Positions 35,544 through 41,297 of a stretch of 41,297 bases of DNA are shown piece by piece; within the stretch, counting starts at the first letter, position 1, and every line of letters starts with the position of its first letter. Source of the stretch: Candidatus Poribacteria bacterium (GTDB lineage Bacteria; Poribacteria; WGA-4E; JAJDTR01); assembly GCA_022827055.1 (NCBI GenBank), contig JAJDTR010000032.1:1-41297 (forward strand), in the 5' to 3' direction. A model generated the notes under the pieces. That model was given only the letters and a program-made list of their open reading frames with translations, was not told the origin of the DNA and did no database searches. The position numbers were made by a program, and so were the translations under genes.

Positions 35544-36578
35544 ATGAAATCACATCATCGCGCCGCCGCACTCTCGGGGTTACGTAAATTTGAAACCGTC
35601 AAGCGCCATTTTCCATCGTTGCAGCGCAGCGAGGCAATCGTTCGGGTGGAATTCGCTGGCGTATGCGGCACGGACATCGCGCTATTCTCCGGAGATTATA
35701 CGGTACCTCTGCCACTGGTGCTCGGGCACGAGCTGGTTGGCGAGGTTGTGGAAGTTGGATCCGAAGACAATCACCCTTGGATTGGGAAACGGGTTACCGC
35801 GGAGATCAATAATACCTGCCGCGCGTATAATCGCGAAGCGTTCTGCGCGGCATGTCGACGCGGTCTGTCCAATCACTGCATCGAACGCACCGTCGTGGGT
35901 ATCGTCAACTATGACGGCGCATACGCTGAATATGTCCGCGTGCCGATTTTGAACTTGCACCCTCTCCCCGATAAAATCTCTTGGGAAGAGGGTGTTTTCA
36001 TTGAACCGCTTGCCGCAGCCATTCAGACATTTGAACTGACGCCGATCTCCCCGTCGAGCCAGGTTGTCGTTCTTGGCGTCGGCAGATTGGGATTGTTAAT
36101 TTGTGCGGTTGCCGCCCTCAAAAAAGCGCGGGTATGCGCCGTTTCTCGCTCGCCAAACAAGCTCAAGCGTGCGTTTGCTTGGGGAGCGGTTGAGGCTATC
36201 AACGCCAATAAATCCAAATGGATTGAAGCCGTGCGCAAGTGGACTAGGGGTATCGGCGCCGATGTCGTTGTTGACGCCACCGGCAGCCCCGAGGGGCTAC
36301 GCCTCGCCACCGAAATCGTGCGCCCGCGTGGCACCATTGCGCTGAAGACCACCTGCGGCTTGCCGGCGACGGGCATCGACACTACCAAGTTGGTTGTTGA
36401 CGAGGTGCGGATTCAGACCTCCCGTTGCGGGCCATTCGCCAAGGCAATCGGACTCCTAACGAGGGTGGGCTTGCCTGTGAAATCCTTGGTATCAGAGATT
36501 TTTCCCCTTGAGGACGCAGCGCTGGCAATTGAGGCGGCGAAATCGTCAAGCAAGGTGTTCATCCAACCAAATCGCTAG
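35544..36578 (+). CDS. Zinc-dependent medium-chain alcohol dehydrogenase
   Basis: A 344-residue MDR-superfamily oxidoreductase. The catalytic zinc site is Cys in AGVCGTDIALF, His-Glu in LGHELVGEV and a Glu in FIEPLAAAI; the structural zinc lobe has Cys residues at about 93-112 (TCRAYNREAFCAACRRG then NHC) with wider than usual first spacing. The NAD-binding motif is VVLGVGRLGLLI. Relatives oxidise polyols, threonine or sugar alcohols; the substrate is not fixed by these motifs. It has its own promoter and no operon partner. Confidence 0.88.
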   Translation: MKSHHRAAALSGLRKFETVKRHFPSLQRSEAIVRVEFAGVCGTDIALFSGDYTVPLPLVLGHELVGEVVEVGSEDNHPWIGKRVTAEINNTCRAYNREAFCAACRRGLSNHCIERTVVGIVNYDGAYAEYVRVPILNLHPLPDKISWEEGVFIEPLAAAIQTFELTPISPSSQVVVLGVGRLGLLICAVAALKKARVCAVSRSPNKLKRAFAWGAVEAINANKSKWIEAVRKWTRGIGADVVVDATGSPEGLRLATEIVRPRGTIALKTTCGLPATGIDTTKLVVDEVRIQTSRCGPFAKAIGLLTRVGLPVKSLVSEIFPLEDAALAIEAAKSSSKVFIQPNR

Positions 36579-36746
36579 AGGCAGTGGTCAGTGGCTAGTG
36601 ATGAGCGAGTCGCGACCTCACGCCGCAGTTCATGAAGCCACAGGTTCCGTGAGAATTGACTAGTTAGGCAGTGGTCACGGTAAAATCTTCTATCGCAATC
36701 GCTGTCCATTTGCCTGATCCTTGTTCCCTAAAACTCTAAAATACCC
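36579..36746. other. Intergenic region with CAGTGGTCA repeats
   Basis: GGCAGTGGTCAGTGGCTAGT at 36583-36599 has a partial second copy, GGCAGTGGTCACGG, near 36667. No gene or terminator is seen. Confidence 0.35.
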
Positions 36747-38366
36747 CTAGGCGTTTGACTTCGCACTTTCTGAATTGCTGCCGTTTTCGAGCGATTCGAT
36801 GACGCCGGCTCCTACACTGTCGCCCCACACATTGACCGTCGTCCGGAATCGGTCGAGCAACCAATCAATCGTGAGTATTAGCGCGATACCTTCAATCGGC
36901 AAGCCAACGGCTTTAAGGACGACGACCATGGTGACAAGCCCGGCTTCCGGGATTCCCGCCGCGCCAATCGCCGCCAGGGTTGCCGTCAGAAAGATAACCA
37001 TCTGTTGCACTGGTCCGAGCTCAATCCCGTACACCTGTGCAATGAACATGGCTGCAACCGCCTCATAGAGCGCGGTACCGTCCATGTTGATTGTGGCGCC
37101 CAGCGGCAGGACAAAACTCGCCGTGCGGTTGGAGACCTTATTTTCCTGTTGGACCGCCCTAATTGTCAACGGCAGCGTGGCGGAGGAGGACGCAGTCGAG
37201 AAAGCGTTCAGCAGCGCCGTACTCATGCCCTTGATGTACCGTATAGGATTCCGACGGGCAATCAGTAGGAGGATTAGCGGCAATATAATAAGGCCGTGCA
37301 CCCCTAGACCAAACACGACGGTGAAACTGTATTTACCCACCGCCATCAGTTCCGGCAGAAATTCCTTGAATCCCCCGGCATGACCGATACGTCCGGCGAC
37401 GAGTCCAAAGATGCCGACAGGCGCGAGAACCATTATCCAGTGTACCAGACGCATCACGGCGTCATTCAAGCCGGAAATAACCGATATGGCGGGCCGCCCT
37501 CGTTCGCCGAGAACTGAAAGCGCGGCACCAATCAACAGAGAGAAGAATATGAGGGGCAAAATTTCCATCCGCACCATGGCATTGAAGACATTGCGAGGAA
37601 TCATACCCTCTCTTCCCGTCGATTTGTCCCCGAGCACCACCTCTTTCAGCGTGCCGCCCATGTCGCGTTCCTCTTTGCCGCGCACTTCCTGGGCAACGGG
37701 CAACTTTATTTGGAGACCTTGTCCATTCTGGGAAAGTTCGGGTTCGGCGGAAACGACCTCTCCATTTTCGCGCCGGAACGGTAGATGCTCGCCTGTGTCG
37801 GTTGCAATGTGGAATACGCCTTCAGCCCTATTTTTCCAGAATTTTACCGTCGCCGACATTTCGGAGAGAGAGACGATTTCACCCTCGACCTGCTGATCCG
37901 CCAGCAGCAGCATATATTTTTCGCTGTACCGAGTCTTATTCCACTTGCCGTTTGTCAGATTGACGGTGCGATTCCCATCGCCGCTAAGGGTGTACGCCAA
38001 ATCGGGGCGTTCTTCGCCGTGCGAAATGCCCTTGCCGGGTTGGACTACGTTGACCAAGATGATGCCAATCAGCACCGAGATTCCGGTCGTTGCCATGTAG
38101 TAGAGAACGGTGCGCCCGCCGATGGGGCCAAGGTTGCGTATATCGCCCAATCCGGTGATTCCGACAACCATTGAGAGCATGACGAGCGGGACGACAATCA
38201 TCTTCAGTAAGTTTAGGAAGATTTCGCCGAGGACATGAGTCTTCGCGGCGACGCCGGGCAGCCAACCACCGATAATGATTCCGATGACAATGGCGACTAT
38301 GATGCCTATGAGGATGTTGTGCCCTCCGCCGTTTTCGGAAGGCGCTTCGTGGGTCGTTTGATTCAT
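36747..38366 (-). CDS. SLC1-type dicarboxylate/amino acid:cation symporter with inserted loop
   Basis: A 539-residue member of the GltP/DctA family. Core motifs are present: SSSATLPLT (HP1), NMDGTALYEAVAA (TM7), AAGIPEAGLVTM (HP2) and DRFRTTVNVWGDSVGA (TM8 with the substrate Asp/Arg). Family proteins are usually 400-450 residues; the excess is one insertion of about 110 residues between the third membrane helix and the rest (about 115-250), just after VNVVQPGKG. The insert is polar and beta-like (TVNLTNGKWNKTR, SATVKFWKNRAEGVFHI, TGEHLPFRRENGEV) and should face outward. The RBS is GGAG before the ATG at 38366. Confidence 0.9.
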   Translation of the reverse strand: MNQTTHEAPSENGGGHNILIGIIVAIVIGIIIGGWLPGVAAKTHVLGEIFLNLLKMIVVPLVMLSMVVGITGLGDIRNLGPIGGRTVLYYMATTGISVLIGIILVNVVQPGKGISHGEERPDLAYTLSGDGNRTVNLTNGKWNKTRYSEKYMLLLADQQVEGEIVSLSEMSATVKFWKNRAEGVFHIATDTGEHLPFRRENGEVVSAEPELSQNGQGLQIKLPVAQEVRGKEERDMGGTLKEVVLGDKSTGREGMIPRNVFNAMVRMEILPLIFFSLLIGAALSVLGERGRPAISVISGLNDAVMRLVHWIMVLAPVGIFGLVAGRIGHAGGFKEFLPELMAVGKYSFTVVFGLGVHGLIILPLILLLIARRNPIRYIKGMSTALLNAFSTASSSATLPLTIRAVQQENKVSNRTASFVLPLGATINMDGTALYEAVAAMFIAQVYGIELGPVQQMVIFLTATLAAIGAAGIPEAGLVTMVVVLKAVGLPIEGIALILTIDWLLDRFRTTVNVWGDSVGAGVIESLENGSNSESAKSNA

Positions 38367-38435
38367 ATGCTAGTCTCCTATAGTGAGTCCTGAGGGGTGA
38401 ACAAAATATGACGCCGAGGTTGTGCAAACCGCTAA

Positions 38436-38464
38436 ATTATATCATTTCCAGCGATTTTTGAAAC
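38436..38464 (-). promoter_or_regulatory. Proposed promoter of the symporter gene
   Basis: On the minus strand: TATAAT (38441-38436) preceded by TGA (extended -10); the -35 region is weak (GTTTCA at 17 bases). It is about 70 bases before the ATG. Confidence 0.42.
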
Positions 38465-38610
38465 TAAAATTCGGATGAGCTGTTAGGCATGGCAAATAGG
38501 AGTGCAAAATCGACCAGCGAAGTCGAGTTTTCCAAACGACTGTGATGCCGATACGGTTGACTTATACTTCCCGCACTGCCGGGGCTTAACAAGGTTGGTG
38601 GGCGGGGGAG

Positions 38611-38690
38611 TCCTATGGGATTTCTATCGCGTTCCCTATCCGGTCACTTGATCACTCATTATCCATTCGCTTGATTCCACCCTACGGCTT
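38611..38690 (+). repeat. TTGATC tandem-unit repeat, copy 5
   Basis: CTATGGGATTTCTATCGC, then units ending TTGATC and TTGATT spaced 23 bases. It is next to GGTTGGTGGGCGGGGGA, part of the palindrome family seen at 39989-40009. Confidence 0.65.
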
Positions 38691-38752
38691 GAGGGCCGAA
38701 AATATGAAGAAAATGTTGATCCATCGCTCTTTTTGGGCGGTTTTGGCTGAAC

Positions 38753-38837
38753 TTGTACCTATTTATCTGTAAAAATAGCCCCAAAAAATAGGTACAAAGA
38801 TGTGAACGGAGGCTTGATTTCAAGGGAGCGTTCACAT
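38753..38837. repeat. Two adjacent perfect inverted repeats
   Basis: The first pairs TTGTACCTATTT (38753-38764) with AAATAGGTACAA (38786-38797), loop 21. The second pairs ATGTGAACG (38800-38808) with CGTTCACAT (38829-38837), with an inner CTTGA/CAAG. They are separated by two bases. No T-run follows, so a terminator is unlikely. Confidence 0.65.
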
Positions 38838-38983
38838 GGTTTGATTCAATACTTTCCTTTGATAGCGCGGGTTCGTACGCGGGCAAATGTGAACAAGATG
38901 TTAACAGAAAAAAAAGTTCGCCATCACGAAAGTCATCTTAGGCACGTGAAAAGTTTGTAGGTTGCGCGCTGCGCACCAGCCTC

Positions 38984-39050
38984 CAAAAGCCCCGGAGGGG
39001 CGGAAGGTGTATAGAAATGCCGGAACCCCGTGCTCCTAAGTCCTAGAGGG
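38984..39050 (+). repeat. AAAAGCCCC-GGGGCG-GGTGTATAG element, copy 2
   Basis: AAAAGCCCCGGAGGGGCGGA followed by AGGTGTATAGAAATGCC and the same C-rich continuation as 433-480. The GCCCC/GGGGC arms form a small hairpin. Confidence 0.6.
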
Positions 39051-39087
39051 ATCAAACGAGTGGATAATGAGTGCGATAGAGATCCCA
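39046..39087 (-). repeat. TTGATC tandem-unit repeat, copy 6 (short)
   Basis: On the minus strand GGGATCTCTATCGCACTCAT, then one unit ending TTGATC. It directly abuts the GGTGTATAG element. Confidence 0.6.
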
Positions 39088-39248
39088 CACGTTCGTAGCA
39101 CACAACAATAACAACATCAATAAACTTTTTACCAAGTAACACTCGACATAGCACTCCGCTGGAGTGCAGACGGGGGGAGGAATCGTGTTCTATTGACATC
39201 TAATACCAATTCTCTAAAATGCTTGTGCAATAATCGCGTTAATCAGGT

Positions 39249-39315
39249 AAAGAATCTTGCGTGAAGCGGAAAAGGAATCGGCCTCTTTACAAAGTCGGCG
39301 GGGCAAGGGGATTTC
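39249..39315 (-). repeat. CCGCTTCACGCAAG element, copy 2
   Basis: Inverted relative to 2518-2586; the ends match and the middle has diverged. It is joined to the TTGATC element of 39309-39413 through a shared GATTTC, the same junction as at 2487-2586. Confidence 0.6.
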
Positions 39316-39413
39316 TATGGGATTTACTATCGCCCTCCCTCTTCGGTCGGTTGATCCTATCCGGTCACTTGATCACTCGCTATCCGCTCGCTTGATCCCC
39401 GCCTACGGAATAG
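39309..39413 (+). repeat. TTGATC tandem-unit repeat, copy 7 (longest)
   Basis: GATTTCTATGGGATTTACT, then three units ending TTGATC with spacing about 23, 18 and 23 bases. It has the same architecture as the copy at 343-432. Confidence 0.7.
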
Positions 39414-39468
39414 GGAAACAATATGATTAAGACATCAAATGCACTATTATTCCTGCGAAATGGTATAA

Positions 39469-39512
39469 GATCCCTATCGCGCTCCTTAATCAGTCGCTTG
39501 ATCCTCTTGAGT
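39469..39512 (+). repeat. TTGATC tandem-unit repeat, copy 8 (short)
   Basis: GATCCCTATCGCGCTCCTTA then one unit CAGTCGCTTGATCC. Confidence 0.6.
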
Positions 39513-39618
39513 GAAACCATTCTACGACGGTACGTTTTTTTCAAAACCTGTCATAGAGCGAAAAATGAGAGTTACTTGCTGAAAGAATCATTCCGATGGG
39601 AATGATGGGATGCTTCCA

Positions 39619-39657
39619 ATGACCAAAAATGACTTTAACTACTGATTATTCAAATAG
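39619..39657. repeat. ACTGATTATTCAAA module, copy 2
   Basis: Nearly identical to 532-569 (ACTACTGATTATTCAAA core). Confidence 0.6.
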
Positions 39658-39856
39658 GTTGAAAGTACGTGAAAAGTCAAAGCACCATCCCGTTGGAACA
39701 TGGAAAATCGGCGATTAAGGTAGTAGCGCATTCACTCCACCAGTTTATCTGTGCGTTCCATATCATACTATACATGTGTAAAGTTGTCAATGTAAAATCA
39801 GATGTGTGTTACCCAGGCGAGATTATGGCTAGAAAGTGGACTAAGGCAATTTCGTC

Positions 39857-39911
39857 GTAGGAGCGATCTCCTGATTGCGACTTCCGAATCGCGGGCAAAA
39901 ATTGCGCCTAC
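39857..39911. repeat. Small REPIN-like inverted element
   Basis: The ends GTAGGAGCGAT (39857-39867) and ATTGCGCCTAC (39901-39911) are inverted copies (9 of 11 bases). GATTGCGA and TCGCGG lie inside. Confidence 0.5.
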
Positions 39912-39988
39912 TAAAGATGTGCCATTAGAAGGGGGAAAATCGACATTCTGACAGTCGGTGATTGTTCCATACAGCGTGGGTGGATTAT

Positions 39989-40009
39989 GGTGGGCGGTGC
40001 CCACCCTAC
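39989..40009. repeat. GTGGGCGGTGCCCAC palindrome
   Basis: GTGGGC and GCCCAC arms followed by CCTAC; a diverged copy GGTGGGCGATGTCCACCCTA is at 41067-41086. Confidence 0.55.
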
Positions 40010-40011
40010 AG

Positions 40012-40119
40012 GAGCTCTATCGCGTGAAGATCTCTATGGGACTTCTATCGCACTCCTTATTCAGTCGTTTGATCCTTCGTTATTCACTCAGTTGATCCTT
40101 ATTCAATTGCTTGATTGGA
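40012..40119 (+). repeat. TTGATC tandem-unit repeat, copy 9
   Basis: CTATGGGACTTCTATCGC, then three units ending TTGATC, TTGATC and TTGATT at 23-base steps. It overlaps the 3' end of the restriction endonuclease fragment. Confidence 0.65.
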
Positions 40120-40717
40120 CGATGTACATTAGCTCACGCTCTAGAAGCTGCGGATCGCGGCACACGTGGAAATCCCATTTTCCAAGCTCATTCCAGTTGT
40201 TGACGGCGGAAACCCATCGTTCCGCGCCTGCATACTTGGCAAGTTCCCGATCAGTTTCGTGACCCTTAATTTCCACGATTAGGTTGACATCGTTCTTGAG
40301 TCGGACGATAAAGTCGGGCTCGTAGCTGTGGGACACGTCGGTGTACTCATACGGAATGCCAAGAAGACCAAGATGGTCGTTGCGGACATAGTAATCCACA
40401 ACGTCAGAGCGCTCCAACCGGAAGCAGGCTGAACTCTCCCAGGTTTCGGTGTCCAGAACGACTTGGTTGATTTGACTGCGCTCGGTGCCGTGGCAAATTC
40501 GGGTGGTCATAAAGTCCTCTTCCGCCGAGGTACCGATAGGTTTGTACCGATTCAGGATGGGCAGCAGCGGGGTTTCTCCCTCCACTTCGTTTGGCTGGAT
40601 AGCCGCCATCAGGCGCTCCACGATACGAGTGGTGTACTTCTCGTGGCCAATCTCACAGCGGTTACACTCGCGAAAGTCTACCTTTGTTTCAACATAGGTG
40701 TCAACCAGTCTGTACAC
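40103..40717 (-). pseudogene. C-terminal fragment of a helicase-type restriction endonuclease
   Basis: The 204 residues match the nuclease end of type III/DEAD-helicase-like restriction subunits: GETPLLPILNRYKPIGTS, TWESSACFRLE, YVRNDHLGLLGIPYEY and a PD-(D/E)XK core with Pro134-Asp135 and Glu149-Ile-Lys151 (NLIVEIKG), then AERWVSAVNNW. The family protein is about 900 residues or more; everything upstream, including the helicase motifs, is missing, and an in-frame stop lies at 40736-40738. No methyltransferase gene is nearby. It is best read as a dead remnant. The last codons run into the TTGATC repeat. Confidence 0.75.
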
Positions 40718-40735
40718 CTCGGGAAATAGACGGTG

Positions 40736-41163
40736 TCACACAGTTAGCCTTGGACTTCGGGGGATTGAGTGGTACGGTTGTTTCGTGCCATAGGTGATTT
40801 TCTCGACTTTCGCAATAGTTGATGGGTCTGTGGTTAACTGTAGGAGCGCGATCTACATCGCGAAAAAGCCCTATTGGCGAGAAATCCCATATTGCGGACA
40901 AGACCTAAGCTGCGACGTTTATACACCTGTCGCCCCGCTGGGGCTTTTTAGATTGTTCTAGTCTTGGCTATACACCTTCCGCCCCTCTGGGGCTTACAGA
41001 AGCAAGTGCAAAGAGATAGAAACGGTGATAGGCGATTGCCAATCTCATACTTCAAAACCAAAGGCTGGTGGGCGATGTCCACCCTACAGTTTCTGTTCAT
41101 ATGGTAGATAAAAGGGGAATACGGGAGTTTCATGATGTCCGGAAAAAAGGTATTCCATAGGAG
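40736..41163. repeat. Repeat-rich stretch upstream of the restriction fragment
   Basis: No gene. It holds a CGCGAT-ctac-ATCGCG hairpin (40847-40862), two tandem GGTGTATAG elements in minus orientation (40919-40952 and 40968-40996) and a diverged GTGGGC palindrome (41067-41086). Confidence 0.5.
40919..40996 (-). repeat. GGGGCG-GGTGTATAG element, two minus-strand copies
   Basis: On the minus strand AAAGCCCCAGCGGGGCGACA then GGTGTATA (40919-40952), and AAGCCCCAGAGGGGCGGAAG then GTGTATAG (40968-40996). Both carry the GCCCC/GGGGC hairpin seen at 38984-39003. Confidence 0.6.
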
Positions 41164-41295
41164 TTACGCAGTTGGCTGAAGTGTATAAAGAGGTTTTACC
41201 AAATAAGCACGTACAGCATCTCTGACAATTGAGAGCTTTGCGTCAAACCAACTGACTCCGGTGTGATGGCAGTAATGCTCGATTCTCAAAAAGGC
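41164..41295 (-). CDS. 3' end of a gene running off the right edge
   Basis: The minus strand is open from the window edge to a TAA at 41164-41166, giving 43 residues that look protein-like (TGVSWFDAKLSIVRDAV, RAYLVKPLYTLQP). No family can be assigned from so short a piece; it could also be chance. Confidence 0.35.
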   Translation of the reverse strand, partial: AFLRIEHYCHHTGVSWFDAKLSIVRDAVRAYLVKPLYTLQPTA

Positions 41296-41297
41296 TC

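Larger units (their letters stand above)
38367..40102. repeat. Repeat island without genes (right)
   Basis: About 1.7 kb without a credible gene. It contains two back-to-back inverted repeats (38753-38837), TTGATC-type elements (38611-38690, 39046-39087, 39309-39413, 39469-39512 and the start of 40012-40119), one GGTGTATAG element (38984-39050), the CCGCTTCACGCAAG element (39249-39315), the ACTGATTATTCAAA module (39619-39657), a REPIN-like element (39857-39911) and the GTGGGCGGTGCCCAC palindrome (39989-40009). Confidence 0.6.

Noticed and set aside
38753..38797. Rho-independent terminator
   Set aside because: The stem is good, but the loop is 21 bases, no T-run follows and no gene ends there on either strand.
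38659..39199. Short minus-strand ORFs in the right island
   Set aside because: They consist of repeat elements read in frame and have no homology or start signals.
39309..40119. CRISPR array
   Set aside because: Units of 18-23 bases vary in sequence and have no spacers; copies are dispersed and in both orientations.

Overview
The window looks like chromosomal DNA of a diderm (Gram-negative type) bacterium. It carries a lipid A-type acyltransferase, several lipoprotein signal peptides with lipoboxes and a periplasmic Cu/Zn superoxide dismutase. A phytanoyl-CoA dioxygenase-family gene, a UxuA-like isomerase-fold gene, an NHL-repeat lipoprotein and an unusually dense set of dispersed short repeats fit an uncultivated lineage such as Candidatus Poribacteria. 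That assignment is inference from gene content, not from a marker phylogeny. No rRNA, tRNA, CRISPR array or intact insertion sequence was found.

Layout. 1-666 holds a decayed sigma-54 activator C-terminus and a repeat island. 667-3487 (minus) holds two lipoprotein genes and an AccD-like zinc-ribbon protein that lacks the carboxyltransferase signature. 3538-8303 (minus) is a tightly packed partner-switching signalling operon: STAS, membrane histidine kinase, response regulator fused to a PP2C phosphatase, RsbW-like kinase, second STAS; two of its junctions are TGATG overlaps. 8744-9760 (minus) is a UxuA-like protein and 10025-10609 (plus) is sodC. 10638-12807 (minus) is a small conserved protein plus a MutL-type ASKHA ATPase. 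12987-16142 (minus) holds a gamma carbonic anhydrase-like protein and a two-gene ABC exporter whose leader contains a REPIN-like element.

16772-19024 (plus) carries guaB and a solitary nuoI. 19182-24453 (plus) is the least explained block: a 945-residue orphan protein, a malate dehydrogenase-fold protein without catalytic residues, an XdhC-family protein and a small unknown protein, close enough together to be one operon. 24632-27294 (minus) holds an S41 processing protease and the acyltransferase. 27649-30269 (plus) is trpD-trpC with a PhyH dioxygenase coupled by a GTGA overlap. 30307-34485 (minus) is the housekeeping cluster rho-rpmE-prfA-prmC followed by a DUF523 gene. 34486-35543 carries only remnants. 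35544-36578 (plus) is a zinc alcohol dehydrogenase, 36747-38366 (minus) an SLC1-type symporter with a large inserted loop. 38367-41297 is a second repeat island containing the C-terminal stump of a restriction endonuclease and a gene end running off the right edge.

How the parts work together. The partner-switching operon has every component expected of a phosphorylation-controlled switch (sensor, phosphatase, kinase, two antagonists), but no sigma factor lies next to it. The repeat islands share several short families, some nested or joined in the same order at distant sites, so they are probably mobilised or recombining non-coding elements. Nine sigma70-like promoters could be read directly; seven have an extended -10 TGn.
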